Shown: positions 46,240 to 52,091 of the stretch, piece by piece
Layout: each line of letters opens with the position of its first letter
Position numbering within the stretch: the first letter of the stretch is position 1
Assembly: GCA_041158045.1 (NCBI GenBank)
Contig: JBEBCD010000043.1
Span: 1-52,091 of the forward strand
Direction of reading: 5' to 3'
DNA length: 52,091 nucleotides
Source: CAXRBC01 sp041158045
GTDB taxonomy: Bacteria; Actinomycetota; Acidimicrobiia; Acidimicrobiales; Ilumatobacteraceae
Notes under the pieces: model-generated
Seen by the model: the letters and a program-made list of their open reading frames with translations, nothing else
The model's database searches: none
Told to the model about the DNA's origin: nothing
Position numbers and translations under genes: made by a program

Positions 46240-48945
46240 ATGCCGCTCGTCTACGCCTTCGATCACAAGCACCGGAAGTCCCCGATGAGCATGAAGGACC
46301 TGCTCGGCGGCAAGGGGGCCAACCTCGCGGAGATGACGAGCGTGCTGCGCCTCCCGGTGCCGCACGGCTTCACCGTCACGACCGACGCGTGCCGCGCCTA
46401 CATGCGCGCCGGCTGGCCGCGGGGGCTGGACGCCGAGATCGCGCGCCACGTCGCGGCCCTGGAGCGCAAGATGGGTGCCCGCCTCGGCGACCCCGACGCG
46501 CCGCTGCTCGTGTCGGTGCGCTCGGGCGCCAAGTTTTCCATGCCGGGGATGATGGACACGGTCCTCAACCTCGGGCTCAACGACCGCAGCGTGCTCGGCC
46601 TCGCGCGGGCGACCCACAACGAGCGCTTCGCCTACGACTCCTACCGGCGCTTCATCGCCATGTACGGGCGCATCGTGATGGGCGTCGACGGCGCGCACTT
46701 CGAGCACGCGCTCGAGGCGGCCAAGCGCGCCTCCGGCGCCGGCAGCGACGCGGCGGTGCCCGCCGAGGCCCTGCGCCGCCTCTGCGCGGAGTACCAGGCG
46801 ATCGTGCGCCGCGAGGCCGGGCGGGAGTTCCCCCAGGCGCCGGCGACCCAGCTGCGCGGCGCGGTCGAGGCGGTCTTCCGCTCCTGGAACGGCGCCCGCG
46901 CCATCGCGTACCGCGTGCGCGAGAAGATCAGCCACGACCTCGGCACCGCGGTCAACGTGCAGGCGATGGTGTTCGGCAACCGGGACGACGACTCGGGCAC
47001 CGGCGTCGGCTTCACGCGCAACGCGGCCACGGGCGAGAACGCGCCGTACGGCGACTTCCTCGTCAATGCGCAGGGAGAGGACGTCGTCGCGGGCATCCGC
47101 AACACCGAGGACCTCGAGGCGCTGCGGCGCAAGTTCCCAGCCGCGCACGCGCAGCTGCTCGAGATCTTCGACCGGCTCGAGCGCCACTACGAGGACATGT
47201 GCGACACCGAGTTCACCATCGAGCGCGGCAAGCTCTGGATGCTCCAGACCCGCGTCGGCAAGCGCACCGGCACCGCCGCGCTGCGGATGGCCGTGGAGAT
47301 GACCCGCCCGCAGGGCCGGGGTCGGCGGAAGTGGAAGATCTCGCGCCGCGAGGCGCTCATGCGCGTCACCGCGGAGCACCTCGACCAGGTGCTGCACCCG
47401 CAGTTCGCCGCGAAGTCCCGGGCCGTGGCGAAGGGCCTGGCGGCGTCGCCTGGCGCCGCGGTGGGGCGCGCCTACTTCACCGCCGACGACGCGGCGGCGG
47501 CCGCGGCGCGGGGCGAGCACGTCGTGCTCGTGCGCAACGAGACGAGCCCCGAGGACGTGCACGGGATGATGGTGTCGAAGGGCATCCTCACCGCGCGCGG
47601 CGGGCTCGTGAGCCACGCCGCCGTCGTGGCGCGCGGGTGGGGGACGCCCGCCGTCGTGGGCGCGGAGGCCGTGCAGATCGAGGGCGCGACGTTCCGCGCC
47701 GGCGACGTGGTCGTGCGCGAGGGCGACTGGATCTCGCTCGACGGCTCGACCGGAGAGGTGATGCTCGGGCAGCTGTCGCTCGCGGCGGCGGAGCCGCCCC
47801 GCGAGTTCCACACCGTGCTGAAGTGGGCCGACCAGGTGCGCCGCGGGCGCCTCGCGGTGCGCGCCAACGCCGACACGGGCGAGGACGCGACCAAGGCCCG
47901 CGAGTTCGGCGCCGAGGGCATCGGGCTGTGCCGCACCGAGCACATGTTCCTCGCGCCCGACCGGCTGCCCGTCGTGCGCCGCATGATCCTCGCCGCGACC
48001 GAGGCCGAGGAGGCCGCCGCGCTCGAGGAGCTGCGCGCGGTGCAGAAGGAGGACTTCGTCGCCGTCCTCACCGCGATGTCGGGGCTGCCCGTCACGGTGC
48101 GCCTGCTCGACCCGCCGCTCCACGAGTTCCTCCCGCGCGTCCACGACCTCGAGGTCAAGGAGTCCGCCGGTACGCTCGGCGCCGAGGAGGTCGCGCTCCT
48201 GCGCGCCGCACGCGACTGGGCGGAGGTCAACCCGATGCTCGGCACCCGCGGCGTGCGCCTCGGCGTGCTCAAGCCCGGCCTCTACGCGATGCAGGTCCGC
48301 GCACTCATGCAGGCCGCCGACGAGGTGGCCGCGCGGGGACTCGAGCCGATCGTCGAGGTGATGATCCCGCTCACCGTCGCGCGCGACGAGCTCGCGCTCG
48401 CCCGGTCGTGGGTCGAGTCGGTGCTCGTCGAGCACTCGCGCCGCCCGGCGGCGCCCGCCGGCGGGGGCCGCGGCGGTCGCGGGGCCCGCGGGTCGCGGCC
48501 CAAGCGCCCGCGCGTCACCATCGGCACGATGATCGAGACGCCCCGCGCCGCGCTGCGCGCCGGCGAGCTCGCGGAGTACGCCGACTTCTTCAGCTTCGGC
48601 ACCAACGACCTCACGCAGATGACGTTCGGGTTCTCGCGCGACGACGTGGAGAGCCGCATGATGCCGGCGTACCTCGAGGCGGGCCTGCTCAAGCGCAACC
48701 CGTTCGAGACGATCGACCAGACCGGCGTCGGCGAGCTCGTCGAGATGGCGTCCGCGCGCGGCCGCAAGGCCAAGCGCGGGCTCAAGCTCGGCGTGTGCGG
48801 CGAGCACGGCGGCGACCCGGAGTCGATCGCGCTGTTCCGCCGCGCGGGGCTCGACTACGTGTCGTGCTCGCCCTACCGCGTGCCGATCGCGCGCCTCGCC
48901 GCCGCGCAGGCGATCATCGGGGGATCCAAGTCCGAGACCAAGTGA
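46240..48945 (+). CDS. ppdK: Pyruvate, phosphate dikinase
   Basis: A 901-aa enzyme that interconverts pyruvate + ATP + Pi with PEP + AMP + PPi. The N-terminal ATP-grasp domain has LGGKGANLAEM and SVRSGAKFSMPGMMDTVLNL. The swivelling domain carries the phospho-His in GGLVSHAAVVARGWG. The C-terminal PEP/pyruvate domain has GLCRTEHMF, LLDPPLHEFLP, SFGTNDLTQMTFG and the catalytic Cys in LGVCGEHGGDP. An Arg/Gly/Ala-rich insert of about 25 residues (near 733-758) interrupts the C-terminal barrel before VTIGTMIETPRA. It favours gluconeogenic PEP supply or PPi-linked glycolysis. Confidence 0.95.
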   Translation: MPLVYAFDHKHRKSPMSMKDLLGGKGANLAEMTSVLRLPVPHGFTVTTDACRAYMRAGWPRGLDAEIARHVAALERKMGARLGDPDAPLLVSVRSGAKFSMPGMMDTVLNLGLNDRSVLGLARATHNERFAYDSYRRFIAMYGRIVMGVDGAHFEHALEAAKRASGAGSDAAVPAEALRRLCAEYQAIVRREAGREFPQAPATQLRGAVEAVFRSWNGARAIAYRVREKISHDLGTAVNVQAMVFGNRDDDSGTGVGFTRNAATGENAPYGDFLVNAQGEDVVAGIRNTEDLEALRRKFPAAHAQLLEIFDRLERHYEDMCDTEFTIERGKLWMLQTRVGKRTGTAALRMAVEMTRPQGRGRRKWKISRREALMRVTAEHLDQVLHPQFAAKSRAVAKGLAASPGAAVGRAYFTADDAAAAAARGEHVVLVRNETSPEDVHGMMVSKGILTARGGLVSHAAVVARGWGTPAVVGAEAVQIEGATFRAGDVVVREGDWISLDGSTGEVMLGQLSLAAAEPPREFHTVLKWADQVRRGRLAVRANADTGEDATKAREFGAEGIGLCRTEHMFLAPDRLPVVRRMILAATEAEEAAALEELRAVQKEDFVAVLTAMSGLPVTVRLLDPPLHEFLPRVHDLEVKESAGTLGAEEVALLRAARDWAEVNPMLGTRGVRLGVLKPGLYAMQVRALMQAADEVAARGLEPIVEVMIPLTVARDELALARSWVESVLVEHSRRPAAPAGGGRGGRGARGSRPKRPRVTIGTMIETPRAALRAGELAEYADFFSFGTNDLTQMTFGFSRDDVESRMMPAYLEAGLLKRNPFETIDQTGVGELVEMASARGRKAKRGLKLGVCGEHGGDPESIALFRRAGLDYVSCSPYRVPIARLAAAQAIIGGSKSETK

Positions 48946-48965
48946 GGGCCGCGAGCCCCCACCAT

Positions 48966-48971
48966 TAGCCT
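48966..48971 (+). promoter_or_regulatory. -10 box for dnaG
   Basis: TAGCCT ends 6 nt before the GTG at 48978. It would drive the dnaG-sigma pair. Confidence 0.55.
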
Positions 48972-48977
48972 TCGGCC

Positions 48978-50723
48978 GTGGCCATCGCGGACGACGACAT
49001 CGAGCGCGTCCGCGACGCGGTCTCGATCGTCGACGTGGTCCAGGCGCACGTCCAGCTGCGCCGCGTCGGGCGCAACTGGGTGGGGCTCTGCCCGTTCCAC
49101 GCCGAGAAGTCGGGGTCGTTCAACGTCCGCGAGGAGACCAAGCGCTACAAGTGCTTCGGCTGCGGGGCCTCCGGGGACGTCTTCAAGTTCGTCCAGGAGA
49201 TCGAGCACCTCGACTTCGTCGCCTCCGTCGAGCACCTCGCCTCGCGGGCGGGGATCACCCTCACCTACACCTCCGCGGGCCAGTCCAAGGACCGCAAGCG
49301 CGCGAAGGAGCTCGTCGAGGTCGTCGCCCGCGCCGCGGAGTGGTACCACCAGCGCCTGCTGACGGCCCCCGACGCGCGCGCGGCGCGCGACTACCTGCGG
49401 GGGCGGGGGCTGTCGGGGGAGGTCGCGCGCCAATTCCGCATCGGGTGGGCGCCGGACGACTGGGACGCGCTCGCGCGGGACCTCGACGCGCCCTTCGAGA
49501 TGCTGCGCGACACCGGGCTCGCGTTCCGCAACTCGCGCGGCAAGGTGCAGGACGCGTTCCGCGCCCGCGTGATGTTCCCGATCTTCAAGGACTCGGGGGA
49601 GGCCGTCGCGTTCGGCGGGCGGGTGCTGCCGGGCAGCGACGACCCCGCGAAGTACAAGAACTCCTCCGAGACGCCGATCTACGCGAAGTCGCGCACGCTC
49701 TACGGGCTCAACTGGGCCAAGGCCCAGGTCGTCGCCGCCGACGAGGTGATCGTGTGCGAGGGCTACACGGACGTGATCGGGTTCTTCCGCGCCGGGGTGC
49801 CGCGCGCGGTCGCGACGTGCGGCACCGCGCTGACGGAGGACCACGTGCGCACGCTGAAGCGCTTCGCGAAGCGGGTGGTGCTCGCGTTCGACGCCGACGC
49901 GGCGGGCCAGGGTGCGGCCGAGCGCTTCTACGAGTGGGAGCGCAAGTACGAGGTGTCGGTGGCGGTCGCGCAGTTCCCCGCCGGGTCGGACCCGGCGGAT
50001 CTCGCGTCGCGCGACCCGGAGGCGCTCGCCCGCGCGGTGTCGGAGGCCCAGCCGTTCCTCGGCTTCCGCCTCGCGCGCGTGCTGCGGGCCGGGTCGATCG
50101 CGTCGCCGGAGGCGCGCTCGCGCACCGCCGAGAAGGCGATGACGGTCGTCAACGAGCACCCCGACCTGCACGTGCGCAAGCTGTACGCCGGCCAGGTGGC
50201 GACCCACGTCGGCATCCCGGCCGGCGACCTCGAGCGCATCGCCGAGCGTCGTCTGCGCAAGCCGACGGTCGAGGTGGCGGCGGCGACGCCGCGCGCGGCG
50301 GCGGAGTCCGCCGAATTCATCGTGATCGCGCTGCTCATCCTCAAGTGGGACGACGTGGCCGACTGGCTGTCGGCCGAGATGTTCGCCGACGAGGTGCACC
50401 GGCGGGCCTTCGCCGCGCTCGGTGCGGCCAAGGGCGCGCTCGAGCCCGCGCTCGCCGCCGCCGACGCCGAGGCGCGGGAGGTGCTCGAGCGCGCGGCCGT
50501 CGCCGACGTGGACGCGCAGCCCGTCAAGGAGGCGTGGAACCTGCTCGCGGCCGCCGTGCGCCGCCGACTCGCACATCGCCGTGGCGTGACCGACCCCGAG
50601 ATGATCCGCGCCGACCGCGACGCGCGCCTGCTGCTGGAGCACCTCGAGGAGCCCGATGTGGCAGAATCGGCGGCGCAGGAACTGCTGGGGTGGCTGCACG
50701 CCACCTCGGAAGGGGACGGGTGA
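48978..50723 (+). CDS. dnaG: DNA primase
   Basis: A 581-aa bacterial primase. The zinc-binding domain has Cys38, His41, Cys59 and Cys62 (CPFHAEKSGSF and CFGCGASGDVF). The RNA-polymerase/TOPRIM core shows VIVCEGYTDVIGFF and VVLAFDADAAGQ with the metal-binding Glu and Asp-x-Asp. The C-terminal DnaB-binding region is short and helical. It lays RNA primers at the replication fork. The start is the GTG defined by the TAGCCT box. The gene for a primary-type sigma factor overlaps its stop, a remnant of the classical macromolecular-synthesis pairing of dnaG and rpoD. Confidence 0.96.
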   Translation: MAIADDDIERVRDAVSIVDVVQAHVQLRRVGRNWVGLCPFHAEKSGSFNVREETKRYKCFGCGASGDVFKFVQEIEHLDFVASVEHLASRAGITLTYTSAGQSKDRKRAKELVEVVARAAEWYHQRLLTAPDARAARDYLRGRGLSGEVARQFRIGWAPDDWDALARDLDAPFEMLRDTGLAFRNSRGKVQDAFRARVMFPIFKDSGEAVAFGGRVLPGSDDPAKYKNSSETPIYAKSRTLYGLNWAKAQVVAADEVIVCEGYTDVIGFFRAGVPRAVATCGTALTEDHVRTLKRFAKRVVLAFDADAAGQGAAERFYEWERKYEVSVAVAQFPAGSDPADLASRDPEALARAVSEAQPFLGFRLARVLRAGSIASPEARSRTAEKAMTVVNEHPDLHVRKLYAGQVATHVGIPAGDLERIAERRLRKPTVEVAAATPRAAAESAEFIVIALLILKWDDVADWLSAEMFADEVHRRAFAALGAAKGALEPALAAADAEAREVLERAAVADVDAQPVKEAWNLLAAAVRRRLAHRRGVTDPEMIRADRDARLLLEHLEEPDVAESAAQELLGWLHATSEGDG

Positions 50724-51682
50724 GCTCGAGGATGGGCACGTCGGCCGCGCGCGAGACGATCGGCAGCGACCCCGTCCGGCTGTACCTCAACGAGATCGGG
50801 CAGGTCGACCTGCTCACCGCGGAGCAGGAGCGCGACATCGGGCGGCGCATCCGGCTCGGGCAGCAGGCGGCCGAGCGGCTCGCGACGCACCGCGCGGAGC
50901 TCACCGGGGCCGAGGAGCGTGCGCTGCAGCGGCGCGTCGCCGACGGCGCGCGCGCCAAGGATCACATGGTGCGGGCCAACCTGCGGCTCGTCGTGTCGAT
51001 CGCGCGGCGCTACGACCGGCGCGAGCTGCAGCTCGCCGACCTCATCCAGGAGGGCAACATCGGCCTCATGCACGCGGCCGAGAAGTACGACCCGGAGAAG
51101 GGGTTCAAGTTCTCCACCTACGCGACGTGGTGGATCCGCCAGGCGATGACGCGGGCGCTCGCCGACCAGGGGCGCAACATCCGCATCCCGGGCCACATGA
51201 TGGAGATCGTCCACCGCGTGCAGCGGGCCGAGCGCGACCTCACGACCGAGCTGCGGCGCGACCCGACGCCCGAGGAGGTCGCGGCGCGCTGCGACCTCAG
51301 CGTCGAGAAGTTGCTCGAGATCATGCAGATCGCGGTGTCGACGACGAGCCTCGACGCACCCGTCGGCCACGACGCGGACGACCTCACGGTGGGGGACACG
51401 ATCCCCAACGCGGGGGGCGACGACCCGTCGGAGTCGACGGAGCGGGCGCAGCTGCGCCAGGCGGTGGAGCGCACGCTCGGCGACCTCGCGCCGCGGGACC
51501 AGGAGATCCTCGCGATGCGCTTCGGGATCGGGGAGTTCACGCGCCAGCACACGCTCGAGGAGGTGGCGGGTCGGATGAAGGTCACCCGGGAGCGGGTGCG
51601 CCAGATCGAGCAGAAGGCGCTCGCGCGGTTGCGGCATCCGCACAACAGCGCGGGGCTGCGGGCGTTCCTCGGGGACGCGTGA
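50720..51682 (+). CDS. Primary-type RNA polymerase sigma factor (sigma-70 family)
   Basis: A 320-aa sigma factor with regions 1.2 to 4.2 and no region 1.1. Region 1.2 starts at DPVRLYLNEIGQVDLLTAEQE. Region 2 has NLRLVVSIARRY, LIQEGNIGLMHAAEKYDPEKG and the -10-binding FSTYATWWIRQAMTRAL. Region 4.2 has the helix-turn-helix HTLEEVAGRMKVTRERVRQIE. GTG 50720 overlaps the dnaG TGA (GTGA); the ATG at 50732 is an alternative. It may be the housekeeping factor or a close paralogue; the missing long N-terminal extension of many actinobacterial SigA proteins leaves this open. Region 2.4 would read the TANNNT boxes seen throughout the window. Confidence 0.92.
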   Translation: MSSRMGTSAARETIGSDPVRLYLNEIGQVDLLTAEQERDIGRRIRLGQQAAERLATHRAELTGAEERALQRRVADGARAKDHMVRANLRLVVSIARRYDRRELQLADLIQEGNIGLMHAAEKYDPEKGFKFSTYATWWIRQAMTRALADQGRNIRIPGHMMEIVHRVQRAERDLTTELRRDPTPEEVAARCDLSVEKLLEIMQIAVSTTSLDAPVGHDADDLTVGDTIPNAGGDDPSESTERAQLRQAVERTLGDLAPRDQEILAMRFGIGEFTRQHTLEEVAGRMKVTRERVRQIEQKALARLRHPHNSAGLRAFLGDA

Positions 51683-51706
51683 GATCCGCCGTCGTCGCGG
51701 CGTCGC

Positions 51707-51712
51707 TACGCT
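51707..51712 (+). promoter_or_regulatory. -10 box for tRNA-Asn
   Basis: TACGCT ends 13 nt before the mature tRNA 5' end. Transcription would begin about 6 nt upstream of the tRNA. Confidence 0.5.
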
Positions 51713-51725
51713 GACGAGGCCATTT

Positions 51726-51798
51726 TCCGGGGTAGCTCAGCTGGCAGAGCAACGGACTGTTAATCCGTGGGTCGTGGGTTCGATCCCCACCCCCGGAG
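51726..51798 (+). tRNA. tRNA-Asn (anticodon GTT)
   Basis: A complete 73-nt cloverleaf. The acceptor arms TCCGGGG (51726-51732) and CCCCGGA (51791-51797) pair, with discriminator G51798. The D arm contains AGCTCAGCTGGCAGAGC, the anticodon stem ACGGA/TCCGT encloses the loop CTGTTAA with anticodon GTT at 51759-51761, and the T arm is GTGGG-TTCGATC-CCCAC. The 3' CCA is not encoded. The 3' end lies at a sharp change in base composition. Confidence 0.97.
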
Positions 51799-51841
51799 CT
51801 CAGTTGCAACGTAGAGGGGGTCAGCACTGCCGAGGCGAGAA

Positions 51842-52091
51842 GTGGTGAAACCGAGTGATCGGCTAGTTGACGGTGTGACCGGTCTGCTCCTCGCGGTGAC
51901 CGCACTACTTATCCTGACATCCGTCGCGCGCCCAATAGGAAGCGGCGAAGAGGAGTACTCAGTTCTAACTCTGGCGTGTAATGCGCGCAACGAGAGCCTC
52001 TGCATAAGGATCAGCTCAGACGAGTACGAAGTTCGACGCCAACTGGTGAGGGCGGACCTCAACGATCTTCCTCGAGAGATGCGAATTGAGG
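51842..52091 (+). CDS. Partial membrane-anchored protein of foreign composition (3' end outside window)
   Basis: An open frame from GTG 51842 runs off the right edge (83 codons seen). It encodes a short N-terminus, one transmembrane helix (about residues 9-29, VDGVTGLLLAVTALLILTSV) and a charged soluble part beginning GSGEEEYSVLTLACNARNESL. A GAGG lies about 6 nt before the GTG, so unlike most genes here it has a Shine-Dalgarno-type start. Third codon positions use A and T freely (cta, gtt, ata, gaa), and G+C is near 55%. I recognise no family. It is probably the first gene of an element inserted at the tRNA, or at least recently acquired DNA. Confidence 0.55.
   Translation, partial: MVKPSDRLVDGVTGLLLAVTALLILTSVARPIGSGEEEYSVLTLACNARNESLCIRISSDEYEVRRQLVRADLNDLPREMRIE

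Noticed and set aside
51582..51905. Minus-strand frame containing GGGDRTHDPRINSPLLCQLS
   Set aside because: This peptide is the antisense translation of a tRNA-Asn gene, a well-known false protein in databases. It also overlaps the sigma-factor 3' end.
51760..52062. Second minus-strand frame ending GWGSNPRPTD
   Set aside because: Its end is also antisense to the tRNA, in another frame, and it lies opposite the better-supported plus-strand partial gene.

Overview
The window is about 52 kb of very GC-rich DNA (roughly three quarters G+C, with GC-saturated third codon positions). It is packed with genes on both strands and has almost no intergenic space. The gene set is that of an Actinomycetota chromosome: a mycothiol S-conjugate amidase (Mca), the actinobacterial form of DapD, an AccA3-like biotin carboxylase/BCCP fusion, a UDP-galactopyranose mutase with a GlfT2-like galactofuranosyltransferase, an LCP protein, an F420-type LLM oxidoreductase, and a KimA-like permease divergent from two TrkA/CeoBC proteins next to a small OB-fold protein. 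A deep-branching high-GC class such as Acidimicrobiia or Thermoleophilia is plausible, but the sequence alone does not settle this. Nothing looks like phage or plasmid until the last ~290 bases. There, directly downstream of a tRNA-Asn gene, G+C falls to about 55% and a partial foreign-looking membrane-protein gene begins, which suggests the edge of an integrated element.

Layout. 1-5.3 kb (minus): argJ; then a KimA-like permease, a TIGR01777 epimerase and an FAD oxidoreductase in one tight unit. 5.3-7.1 kb: two TrkA-type K+ regulatory proteins, an OB-fold protein and a divergent 30-aa membrane peptide. 7.2-14.4 kb (plus): a lipoate/2-oxoacid dehydrogenase operon (lpd, E2, a LipB-LipA fusion, pirin, M24 peptidase, membrane protein). 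14.4-19.5 kb: LLM oxidoreductase, cobalamin adenosyltransferase, leucyl aminopeptidase, sirtuin and a rhodanese-MoeB fusion. 19.5-24.8 kb: glf, a GlfT2-like transferase and a convergent SpoIID/LytB-SGNH-PG-binding mosaic protein. 24.8-29 kb (minus): EamA transporter, class II aldolase and an AceE/transketolase-like E1. 29-31.1 kb: RidA and the large subunit of a B12-dependent acyl-CoA mutase. 31.1-35.9 kb (minus): nitroreductase, dapD, lysS and the acyl-CoA carboxylase alpha chain, divergent from birA. 36.6-43.9 kb: LCP protein, PAS-GGDEF-EAL protein, YbhB-like lipoprotein, mca, SCP2-like mini-protein, ChbG-like deacetylase, secreted nuclease, hisH and a Cpn10-like protein. 43.9-51.7 kb (plus): trpE, ygfZ, ppdK, dnaG and a primary-type sigma factor, then tRNA-Asn.

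The strongest large-scale pattern is regulatory. Twenty-one genes, nearly every gene that heads a transcription unit, have a perfect TANNNT -10 box ending only 6-9 nt before the start codon and no useful Shine-Dalgarno sequence. This is the signature of leaderless mRNAs. In seven cases the TAG stop codon of the upstream gene is itself the first half of the -10 box of the next gene. At three divergent gene pairs the two -10 boxes overlap. The most unusual proteins are the single-chain LipB-LipA fusion, the SpoIID-SGNH-peptidoglycan-binding mosaic, the N-terminal-rhodanese MoeB that has lost both zinc CxxC pairs, and the GGDEF-EAL gene that has no AUG/GUG/UUG codon where its start must lie.
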